A stretch of DNA of 12,813 nucleotides from an uncultured Collinsella sp. (GTDB taxonomy: Bacteria > Actinomycetota > Coriobacteriia > Coriobacteriales > Coriobacteriaceae), in contig CATVQO010000031.1 of the NCBI GenBank assembly GCA_958346165.1, forward strand, positions 1 to 12,813, read 5' to 3'. Within the stretch, counting starts at the first letter, position 1. The number at the start of each line of letters is the position of its first letter. The notes below the pieces were generated by a model, which saw only the letters and a program-made list of their open reading frames with translations, ran no database searches and was not told the origin of the DNA. The translations under genes and the position numbers were made by a program. Shown here piece by piece: positions 6,726-12,813 of the stretch.

Positions 6726-7998
6726 GAACCTCCCTGCGCGCATGGACCAAGCCGGAATCATCGACTCCGATGATAGCAACATCGAGCAGGCACGGGGCTG
6801 TGAGTCCACAGGTATCGTCAAGACGGGCATGATGGAACGAGCCGAGCGTCAGGTTGTCGCCGTACTCGAGGACGGCACGCTCGACGGTGCCCACGCGACG
6901 ACGAGCGTCAGCAATAGCGAGCTCCTGCGCGGCGGCCCGCATACGGCGGCTGCGCTCGGCCATAACCTCGGGCGGCACTTGGTCGGGCATGTCGGCAGCA
7001 AGGGTACCGGGACGCTTGCTATAGCGGAACACGTGCATACGCGAGAAACCCACACGACGGCACAGCGCCAGCGACTCCTCGAATTCCTCGTCCGTCTCAC
7101 CAGGAAAACCGACGATGACATCGCACGAAAGAGACACCTGGGGCAAGTTGGCGCGAATCATGCGCACCGTGTCCTCAAAGGCCTCGGCGCTATAGGGACG
7201 GCCCATGCGATGCAGGGTCGCCGTGCAGCCGGACTGCACGGGCAGGTGCAAAAACGGGGCGATACGCTGCGGATAGCGCGCCATAACCTTAAGCAGGCGC
7301 TCAGAGATATCCATGGGCTCGACCGATGAAATGCGCACATGCGGAATAGACGTGCGCTCCATGATGGCCTCGAGCAGCTCATCGATTTCGACGTGCTCGT
7401 CGGTCGCGCTCTTGCCATCGTAGGCACCCAGGTTCACACCGGTCAGTACCACCTCGGGCACGCCGGCCTCCTGGGCCTCGCGAACTTGCTCAAGCACGGA
7501 CTCGACCGGCACGGAGCGCTCGGGGCCGCGCGCCTTCCACACAATGCAATAGGTGCAGCGATGGTTGCAGCCGTCCTGAATCTTCACGCCCAGGCGAGAG
7601 CGACCGAGAACGTCGACCACCTCGCCATCGCTGCAGGCGGGAACGCTATCGGACTCAACACCCAGCACCTCGCAGACACGTTCGGCGACATCGATCTTGG
7701 ACGGCTCGGCAATCACGCGATCCGAAAGCTCCGATAGCTCCTCGGGATGCAAATTGACCACGCATCCGGTCACGACCACATAGGGCTCGTTTGGATGGGC
7801 CAGCGCATGACGGACGGCCTTACGGGTCTTGGCCTCAGCCTCGCCCGTAACGGCACAAGTGTTAATGACGATCAGATCGGCATCCTGGGGCTCAACAATA
7901 GCAAAGCCCAAGCGCATAAGATCGGCAGTGATACGGTCAGACTCAACCCGGTTGACACGGCAGCCGAGGTTGACGACGGAAATATGGGGTGCGAGCAC
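6706..7998 (-). CDS. mtaB: tRNA threonylcarbamoyladenosine methylthiotransferase MtaB
   Basis: This radical-SAM enzyme converts t6A to ms2t6A at position 37 of tRNAs decoding ANN codons. The N-terminal MTTase domain has its three cluster cysteines at C13, C48 (INTCAVT) and C79 (TGCVV). The radical-SAM motif CNHRCTYC gives C144, C148 and C151, followed by IVWKARGPERS. A degenerate TRAM-like region occupies the last 60 residues. The pattern and the 430-residue length fit the MtaB (YqeV) branch better than MiaB or RimO; that branch choice is by motif style, not phylogeny. The start is GTG at 7998, with AAGGAG five bases upstream overlapping the dnaJ stop TAA. The 3' end overlaps phoH. Confidence 0.92.
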   Translation of the reverse strand: MLAPHISVVNLGCRVNRVESDRITADLMRLGFAIVEPQDADLIVINTCAVTGEAEAKTRKAVRHALAHPNEPYVVVTGCVVNLHPEELSELSDRVIAEPSKIDVAERVCEVLGVESDSVPACSDGEVVDVLGRSRLGVKIQDGCNHRCTYCIVWKARGPERSVPVESVLEQVREAQEAGVPEVVLTGVNLGAYDGKSATDEHVEIDELLEAIMERTSIPHVRISSVEPMDISERLLKVMARYPQRIAPFLHLPVQSGCTATLHRMGRPYSAEAFEDTVRMIRANLPQVSLSCDVIVGFPGETDEEFEESLALCRRVGFSRMHVFRYSKRPGTLAADMPDQVPPEVMAERSRRMRAAAQELAIADARRRVGTVERAVLEYGDNLTLGSFHHARLDDTCGLTAPCLLDVAIIGVDDSGLVHARREVHGSLED

Positions 7999-8007
7999 GC
8001 GGGCTCC

Positions 8008-9156
8008 TTAATCGAGGATATCGTCGAGGGCACTCTTGATACGGTCGGTCACCGACTTCTTACCGGAAGCGACGTCATCGCCCATCTCATCGGCAAAAGC
8101 ACGGAGCAGCTCGCGCTGCTTATTGGAAAGATTGGTGGGAACGACCACGCGCAGTTGCACGATCAGGCGGCCACGCGAACCGCCACCGCCAATGCGCGGC
8201 ATGCCGTAATTATTGACGCTCACGGTGTCGCCGTACTGGGCGCCGGCGGGAACCGTCACCTTAACGACCTCGTCGGGCATAATGCCCTCGACCTCGATCT
8301 CGCAGCCGAGCGCAGCCTGCGCAATCGAGATATCGCTCACCAGGTACAGGTCGTCCCCGTTGCGCTTAAAGCGCTCATGGTCGGCAACGCGCACGTTGAC
8401 AATCAGGTCGCCCGAAGGCTCGCCGCGAAGGCCGGCCTCGCCAAAGCCGCTCACGCGCAGCTGGCGACCGGTCGAAACGCCGGCGGGAATATCGATGTCG
8501 ATCTTTTCGTGCGAAGGCGTGCGGCCTTGACCGTCGCAGGTCTCGCAGGGATGATCGATAACCGTGCCCTCGCCATGGCAGTCGGGGCAAGGCGAGGAAG
8601 ACTGAACCTGGCCCAAAAACGATCGCTGAACCGTCGTGACATAGCCCGTGCCGTGGCAGCGGCCGCACTGCTTTTCCTGTGCGCCCTCTGCCCTACCGGT
8701 GCCATTGCAGTCCTCGCAAGGAGCAAGGCGGTCATAGCTGATTGTCTTTTTGCAGCCGAGCGCCGCCTCCTCGAGCGTCACCGAAAGCGAGATGGCCATA
8801 TCACGTCCGCGACGACGCTCACGACGGCTGCGGGCGCCACCGCCGGCACCGCCGCCAAAGAACGACGAGAACAAGTCGTCCATGCCCATGCCACCAAAGA
8901 TATCGTTGATATCGACGTAGCCGGAGCCACCGGGGCCGTCGGCAGCGCCGTAACGGTCGTAGTTAGCACGCTTCTGCTCATCGGAAAGAACGGAATATGC
9001 CTCGTTGAGCTCTTTGAACTTAGCCTCGGCCTCGGGGTCGTCCGAAACGTCCGGGTGTACGGTACGGGCCTTCTTTAGAAACGCGCGCTTAATCGTCCGC
9101 GCGTCGGCATCCTTGTCGACGCCAAGCACCTCGTAGTAATCCCTATTTTCCGACAC
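8008..9156 (-). CDS. dnaJ: Chaperone protein DnaJ (type I J-protein)
   Basis: DnaJ delivers unfolded substrates to DnaK and stimulates its ATPase. The 382-residue protein is complete. The J domain (4-68) has HPD at 34-36. A Gly/Phe-rich linker spans about 70-110. Four zinc repeats start CEDC, CGRC, CPDC and CETC (C147/150, 164/167, 190/193, 204/207). Both C-terminal beta-domains follow, including GDDLYLVSDISIAQAALG near 267-284, and the protein ends in a dimerisation-type helix. The frame is open to an ATG at 9222, but the GTG at 9156 is preferred: GGAAGGA (9170-9164) lies seven bases upstream and the protein then starts MSENRDYYEVLG. dnaK and grpE are not in the window. mtaB follows by 9 bases. 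Confidence 0.95.
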   Translation of the reverse strand: MSENRDYYEVLGVDKDADARTIKRAFLKKARTVHPDVSDDPEAEAKFKELNEAYSVLSDEQKRANYDRYGAADGPGGSGYVDINDIFGGMGMDDLFSSFFGGGAGGGARSRRERRRGRDMAISLSVTLEEAALGCKKTISYDRLAPCEDCNGTGRAEGAQEKQCGRCHGTGYVTTVQRSFLGQVQSSSPCPDCHGEGTVIDHPCETCDGQGRTPSHEKIDIDIPAGVSTGRQLRVSGFGEAGLRGEPSGDLIVNVRVADHERFKRNGDDLYLVSDISIAQAALGCEIEVEGIMPDEVVKVTVPAGAQYGDTVSVNNYGMPRIGGGGSRGRLIVQLRVVVPTNLSNKQRELLRAFADEMGDDVASGKKSVTDRIKSALDDILD

Positions 9157-9163
9157 GACCGAA

Positions 9164-9170
9164 TCCTTCC
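9164..9170 (-). promoter_or_regulatory. Ribosome binding site that sets the dnaJ start
   Basis: GGAAGGA on the minus strand, seven bases before GTG 9156. It favours the short dnaJ start over the upstream ATG at 9222. Confidence 0.7.
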
Positions 9171-9177
9171 GACTTTC

Positions 9178-9206
9178 ATTATTGTCACAGTGCGTCCTAT
9201 ACCCAA
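9178..9206 (-). promoter_or_regulatory. Candidate promoter upstream of dnaJ
   Basis: The minus strand carries TTGGGT (9206-9201), a 17-base spacer and AATAAT (9183-9178). The -10 matches TATAAT at 5 of 6 positions and the -35 matches TTGACA at 3 of 6. It lies in the 81-base gap between the two J-protein genes and would give a leader of about 15 bases ahead of GTG 9156. No CIRCE (HrcA) or HAIR (HspR) operator is recognisable nearby. It could provide dnaJ transcription independent of the upstream operon. Confidence 0.35.
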
Positions 9207-9237
9207 GCTGGGCCGGCCGCAAACAGAGGGTTTGATG

Positions 9238-10341
9238 TTATTGCATTGCGTAGGGCGAAAGCATGGCACGTTGCGAGCAGCTCGCAAACCAAACCGACAC
9301 GAGCGCAAACATAAATCCGTTGGCAAAACCGTTGGCAAACTGCATCGCGCCGCGCTTCCACCACAGCAGGCTGCGGTGCAGCACGCCGTCCGAGAGCACC
9401 ATGAACAGGCCCATGGCAAACGGAATAAAGCACATCACGGCAAAGGCCGAGAACACGCCCGAGATGGCCGATAGCACCAAAAACGGCGCCACGATGCCCA
9501 TCAGGTAAAAACCGGTACGGGCCTTGCCTTCCAGGCGCTCGGCCTCAACATGGGCCCGACCGACCAGATCACCGCCAGAGGCGCCGTTGGTGCCGGCGTG
9601 ACCCATGCCGCCAATACGGACCTCGTCGCCATCGTGCGTGCCGGCGGGAAACTCAATCGTCTGCTCGGAGGTCACACGGGTTCGCCCGCTGCCGCCGCAA
9701 TCGGGACAGGGGTCGGCGACGACCTTACCGGAGCCACCGCACTCAGGGCAGACAGACTGGAACGTGCCGGCACCAAACAGAAAGGACAGGTCGACATCGA
9801 TGTGGCCGCGACCGCCGCAGCTCGGACAGGTATGTGCATGCTCGGACGAAACAGAGCCCGAACCGCCGCAGTGACCACAGGTATCGAAGCGCGTATAGCG
9901 GACGGTCTTGCGGGCACCGCCCTTGGCCTCCTTGGCGTCGAGCTTAATATCGACGACCACGTTGGCGCCGTTCTCGGGATTATAGGCAGCCTGCCCGCGA
10001 CGCGGCTGACCCCAGGCGCCACCAAAGGGAAAGCCGCCCTCAAAGGGATTGCCGTAGCCCGCGCTGCCGGCGTAACCGCCGCCATAGGGCGAAGCCGTGG
10101 GAGCGCCGGCAAAGGGATTGCCCGAGCGCATGGCGTCGTAGCGCGCACGCTTCTGCTCGTCCGAAAGCACAGCATAGGCCTCGGAAACCTCTTTGAACTT
10201 TTCCTCGGCATCCGGTTCTTTGTTGACGTCCGGATGGAGCTTGCGGGCCTTTTGCTGGAAGGCTTTCTGTATATCACGCGAGGTGGCGTCCTTGGAGACA
10301 CCCAAAATCTCGTAGTAATCTTTTTCGTTCATCGTCGCCAT
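9238..10341 (-). CDS. Membrane-anchored DnaJ-like protein with zinc repeats
   Basis: This predicted Hsp70 co-chaperone is tethered to the membrane. The J domain (about 6-70) has HPD at 36-38. A Gly/Phe/Tyr-rich linker runs 71-125. All four zinc repeats are intact ([32 protein letters not shown]; cysteines 155/158, 172/175, 198/201, 212/215). The beta-domain continues only to [15 protein letters not shown] near 256-270. There a normal DnaJ would enter its second C-terminal domain; here about three hydrophobic helices follow, near 276-297, 299-318 and 333-354. The basic loop [10 protein letters not shown] fits positive-inside topology with the J domain in the cytoplasm. Start ATG 10341 has AGGAGG nine bases upstream; ATG 10332 is the alternative, and the frame is open to 10362. 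It lies between hemW and dnaJ. Its role is unknown; DnaK recruitment at the membrane is inference. Confidence 0.88.
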   Translation of the reverse strand: MATMNEKDYYEILGVSKDATSRDIQKAFQQKARKLHPDVNKEPDAEEKFKEVSEAYAVLSDEQKRARYDAMRSGNPFAGAPTASPYGGGYAGSAGYGNPFEGGFPFGGAWGQPRRGQAAYNPENGANVVVDIKLDAKEAKGGARKTVRYTRFDTCGHCGGSGSVSSEHAHTCPSCGGRGHIDVDLSFLFGAGTFQSVCPECGGSGKVVADPCPDCGGSGRTRVTSEQTIEFPAGTHDGDEVRIGGMGHAGTNGASGGDLVGRAHVEAERLEGKARTGFYLMGIVAPFLVLSAISGVFSAFAVMCFIPFAMGLFMVLSDGVLHRSLLWWKRGAMQFANGFANGFMFALVSVWFASCSQRAMLSPYAMQ

Positions 10342-10350
10342 GCGCGGCAA

Positions 10351-10356
10351 CCTCCT
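10351..10356 (-). promoter_or_regulatory. Ribosome binding site of the membrane J-protein
   Basis: A full AGGAGG on the minus strand lies nine bases before ATG 10341 and eighteen before ATG 10332, so it favours 10341. A TATATA upstream in the same 58-base gap lacks a matching -35 and is not called a promoter. Confidence 0.65.
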
Positions 10357-10399
10357 GCTCACAGCAGCGTATATATTGCGGTAATTCTACCCGAGCGGC

Positions 10400-11632
10400 C
10401 TAGGCTAGACCCCAAAACAGCTCGAACAGCACATTTCCATCGAGCCAGCCCAAGTGAGTGGGCGCTAAACGAGCACGGACGCGACCTGCGATAACGTCTT
10501 TCGAGGTGACGCGCCCCGCATGTCCTTGAATATGATCGGGCACCCAGGTGGCAAGGCCCAACTCGACCGCACGGTCGCAGGCCGCCGCCAACTCATCTGC
10601 AGCGATCACGCTTGCCGAGCGAACCAACAGATCGGGCCCAATGCCACGCGTCATGCGACAGGCAAGCATCAAATCCTCGGCCGCCGCCTCGCGCTGCGAC
10701 AGATACTCGGCATCAAACGTCGTCGCGGCATCGTCGCGTTGCACCAAGCGCACGCGATACGCATCGCCGCGAGCAAGCACGTCGGGAAACAGCCCGGCCA
10801 AGCGATCGAAATCCTCGGCGTCGAGCATACCGGCGGCAGAGCGGCCCAAACCCAGATAGCCCTGTCCGGTCCAATAGGCAATGTTGTGGGCGCACTCATG
10901 GCCGTCGAGCGCGTAGCTTGCCACCTCATACGGGTGATAGCCGGCCGCACTCAGGCGCTCACGCGCCGCATCCATGCATGCAGCCTGAAAATCCTCGTCG
11001 GGCTCGAGCGACTCGTCGCGACACGCCATGCGATAGAGCGGCGTGCCCTCCTCGAGCGTGAGCGGGTACACCGACACATGATGCGGCGCCGCCGCCAACA
11101 CGCCATCGAGTGTGCGCTGCCAGCTTAGGTCGGTCTGCCCGGGAAGGCCGCACATCAGGTCGCACGACACGACAAGCCCAGCGTCCTTGACCGTCGTGAT
11201 GGCAGCGAGCGCCCGATCGGCATCGTGAATGCGGCCGATGGCGGTAAGTTCGGCGTTATCGAGCGTTTGCACGCCCAGAGAGACGCGCGTGACACCCACC
11301 CCGGCAAGCGCAGTGGCAAGCTCTGCGGTCAGCGATTCGGGATTGGCCTCGCAGGTAAACTCAACAGGCTTGCACCACGCAGAGATACGCCGGGCAAATT
11401 CTACCAAACGCTCCCCCGCCAGCGACGGCGTGCCGCCGCCAACATAGACGGTGCGGATCTGTGCAAGCGCGCCTGCGTCGCCAAAAGCATCGAGGCGCGC
11501 ATACAACTGCTCAAAATAGGTATCGAGCGCAACGCTCATGTTGCACGGAGCAAAACTGCGTGAGTCAAAGTCACAGTACCGGCATTTTTGGGCGCAAAAC
11601 GGCACATGCACGTACAGCGCGGTAACGGCCAC
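10400..11632 (-). CDS. hemW: HemW, radical-SAM haem chaperone family
   Basis: HemW belongs to the HemN-like radical-SAM family. It binds haem and is thought to deliver it to membrane haemoproteins, rather than acting as coproporphyrinogen dehydrogenase. The motif PFCAQKCRYCDF gives the 4Fe-4S ligands C13, C17 and C20, followed by Asp-Phe. Genuine HemN has a further Cys there and a longer N-terminus, so HemW is favoured. Other family marks are VYVGGGTPS (62-70), ANPES (96-100), the GLPGQT segment (162-167) and HNIAYW (249-254). The 410-residue length is slightly above average. The start is GTG at 11632, two bases after the dusB stop, with GGAGG (11644-11640) inside the end of dusB. Old annotations may call it oxygen-independent coproporphyrinogen III oxidase. 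Confidence 0.93.
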   Translation of the reverse strand: MAVTALYVHVPFCAQKCRYCDFDSRSFAPCNMSVALDTYFEQLYARLDAFGDAGALAQIRTVYVGGGTPSLAGERLVEFARRISAWCKPVEFTCEANPESLTAELATALAGVGVTRVSLGVQTLDNAELTAIGRIHDADRALAAITTVKDAGLVVSCDLMCGLPGQTDLSWQRTLDGVLAAAPHHVSVYPLTLEEGTPLYRMACRDESLEPDEDFQAACMDAARERLSAAGYHPYEVASYALDGHECAHNIAYWTGQGYLGLGRSAAGMLDAEDFDRLAGLFPDVLARGDAYRVRLVQRDDAATTFDAEYLSQREAAAEDLMLACRMTRGIGPDLLVRSASVIAADELAAACDRAVELGLATWVPDHIQGHAGRVTSKDVIAGRVRARLAPTHLGWLDGNVLFELFWGLA

Positions 11633-11634
11633 CG

Positions 11635-12678
11635 TTAGGCCTCCAACGGATGAGCGGGCACCGACTCGCCGGCGGCAAGTGCGGCCTCACAGGCCACCAC
11701 ATCGTGCTCGATATCATCGACCAGTGCCATGAACTCCTCGTATGTGGAGCAACGCACCACCTGAGCGCGCCAGGCGGCAGCATGGGGCATGCCCTTTAGA
11801 TACCAGCTTGCGTACGTGCGGGCACGCGACATGAGCGGCAACAGCTCGTGCGTGAGCGTCAGGTGCTCGCGCAGGGCATCCAGGCGCTCAACCGAGGAGC
11901 GAGAAGGAACCGGCGTGCCATCGAGTGCAAGGGCTCGGGCATCGCCGAACACCCATGGATTGCCGTAGATGCCGCGCGCGATAAACACCGCGCTGGCACC
12001 CGAGCTTTGCAGATGCTCAGCAGCGTCCTCTGCCGAGAACACATCGCCCGAACCGATAACGGGAATCTCGACGGCGTCGGCCACCTCATCGACGACCGAC
12101 CAATCGGCCTGGCCCGTATAGAGCTGCGTGGCGCAGCGACCATGTACCGCCACCGCGGCGGCCCCTGCTCCCTCAAGCATCTGGGCAAACGTCGCGGCGT
12201 TGCGGTCTTCGGCGTAAAAGCCCTTACGGATTTTTACGGTCACGGGCACATGCGCCGCGCCCACCGCCGCCTCGACGATCTGCTCGGCCAGATCGGGAGT
12301 GCGCATAAGCGCCGAGCCCTCGCCCTTGGTGACGACCTTGCGAGCCGGGCAGGCCATGTTGATATCGATCAGCGACAGGCGATCGCCCACACGCTCCTCG
12401 ACGGCAGCAACAGCGCTCGCAAACTGATCGGGCTTGGAGCCAAAGAGCTGCACGCAGATCTGCTGCTCCTCATCGGCCGGCAGTACCAGGCGCCACGTCT
12501 TATTGCTGGCATAGGCAAGGCCCGCCACGCTCACCATCTCGCTATAGGCAAGATGGGCACCGCGACGGCGGCACATGATGCGATAGGCGGGATCGGTCAC
12601 GCCCGCCATGGGAGCCATAAGGAACGGTTGCTCGGCATAGGCGCCAAGCAACCGCTTGCTGTATTCAGAAAGTGCCAT
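11635..12678 (-). CDS. dusB: tRNA-dihydrouridine synthase, DusB-like
   Basis: This flavoenzyme reduces specific uridines in the D-loop of tRNA to dihydrouridine using FMN and NADPH. The TIM-barrel opening is LMAPMAGVTDPAYR (20-33). The catalytic-cysteine region is DINMACPARKVVTKGEGSAL, with C110 the expected proton donor. VKIRKGF places a conserved Lys at 149, and VHGRCATQLYTGQADW places His at 179. FMN-phosphate motifs are GSGDVFSAEDA (209-219) and ARGIYGNPWVF (234-244). The length of 347 residues fits DusB. The ATG at 12678 is four bases after the lepA stop with only a weak Shine-Dalgarno match, so it probably relies on ribosomes finishing lepA. Which uridine is modified cannot be read from the sequence. 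Confidence 0.93.
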   Translation of the reverse strand: MALSEYSKRLLGAYAEQPFLMAPMAGVTDPAYRIMCRRRGAHLAYSEMVSVAGLAYASNKTWRLVLPADEEQQICVQLFGSKPDQFASAVAAVEERVGDRLSLIDINMACPARKVVTKGEGSALMRTPDLAEQIVEAAVGAAHVPVTVKIRKGFYAEDRNAATFAQMLEGAGAAAVAVHGRCATQLYTGQADWSVVDEVADAVEIPVIGSGDVFSAEDAAEHLQSSGASAVFIARGIYGNPWVFGDARALALDGTPVPSRSSVERLDALREHLTLTHELLPLMSRARTYASWYLKGMPHAAAWRAQVVRCSTYEEFMALVDDIEHDVVACEAALAAGESVPAHPLEA

Positions 12679-12682
12679 GGAC

Positions 12683-12813
12683 CTACTCGTCCACCTTGAG
12701 AATCGCCATAAAGGCCTCCTGCGGAACCTCGACCGAGCCGATGGCCTTCATGCGCTTTTTGCCCTCTTTCTGCTTCTCGAGCAGCTTGCGCTTTCGCGAG
12801 ATATCGCCGCCAT
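12683..12813 (-). CDS. lepA: Elongation factor 4 (LepA), C-terminal end, partial
   Basis: Only the last 42 codons plus two bases are inside the window; the rest lies beyond the right edge. The translation begins [20 protein letters not shown] and ends [16 protein letters not shown] before TAG. This is the highly conserved LepA/EF4 C-terminal domain, which contacts the ribosomal A-site region. LepA is a translational GTPase that acts on stalled or assembling ribosomes. It appears to be the upstream cistron of the operon, since dusB starts four bases after its stop. Confidence 0.93.
   Translation of the reverse strand, partial: GGDISRKRKLLEKQKEGKKRMKAIGSVEVPQEAFMAILKVDE

Noticed and set aside
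6726..6830. Longer phoH start at 6830
   Set aside because: It would overlap mtaB by 125 bases and add 35 residues that look like shadow translation. The ATG at 6725 has its own AGGGAGG and matches the family length.
7747..9078. A 443-codon plus-strand open frame across mtaB and dnaJ
   Set aside because: It is antisense to two genes with intact motifs, and its translation is an Ala/Gly/His-rich shadow without a family pattern.
9238..9560. Possible frameshift that truncates a normal DnaJ
   Set aside because: The other minus-strand frames here give Cys/Arg-rich shadows, not the missing DnaJ beta-domain, while the actual frame gives coherent membrane helices with a positive-inside loop.
10366..10376. 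TATATA as a -10 element for the membrane J-protein
   Set aside because: No -35-like hexamer lies at a suitable distance and there is no extended -10, so the promoter is unsupported.
10400..11632. Coproporphyrinogen III dehydrogenase (HemN) identity
   Set aside because: The cluster motif ends CxxCDF without HemN's extra Cys, and the N-terminal extension of HemN is absent, so HemW fits better.

Overview
This window is a compact block of housekeeping genes from a high-GC bacterium, with every gene on the minus strand. The gene order (lepA, dusB, hemW, two dnaJ-type genes, mtaB, phoH, ybeY, dgkA, era, recO, rpsO, pnp), the GC-rich codon use and the protein sequences suggest an actinobacterium of the class Coriobacteriia, perhaps Collinsella-like. 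That placement is an inference and no database search was run. I see no rRNA, tRNA, insertion sequence, phage gene, CRISPR array or antisense gene.

Reading in the direction of transcription (from high to low coordinates), the window opens with the C-terminal end of lepA. It continues with dusB (tRNA dihydrouridine synthase), hemW (radical-SAM haem chaperone family), a J-protein with a hydrophobic membrane-spanning C-terminus, a canonical dnaJ, mtaB (tRNA methylthiotransferase), phoH, ybeY, dgkA, era and recO. Most junctions are 2 to 15 bases or overlap. Many Shine-Dalgarno sites lie inside the end of the upstream gene or on its stop codon, so this looks like one long, translationally coupled operon. 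Two gaps, of 58 bases before the first J-protein and 81 bases before dnaJ, could hold internal promoters, and one candidate is seen before dnaJ. A 138-base gap with a foldable leader precedes rpsO. A Rho-independent terminator follows rpsO, then a structured leader precedes pnp, and a second terminator follows pnp.

The genes serve translation, RNA quality and protein quality: LepA/EF4, DusB and MtaB (ribosome function and tRNA modification), YbeY, Era, S15 and PNPase (rRNA maturation, 30S assembly and RNA decay), two J-proteins (Hsp70 co-chaperones), HemW (haem handling), DgkA (lipid phosphate recycling) and RecO (recombinational repair).

The most unusual item is the J-protein at 9238-10341. 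It has a normal J domain and four zinc-binding CxxCxGxG repeats. The second half of the DnaJ substrate-binding region is missing and is replaced by about three predicted transmembrane helices. It lies between hemW and dnaJ, the slot where many Gram-positive and actinobacterial genomes carry the heat-shock repressor gene hrcA. Other points worth attention are an acidic N-terminal extension on Era, a foldable rpsO leader that could be an S15 autoregulatory site, competing hairpins in the pnp leader, and a 95-base imperfect inverted repeat at the left edge.
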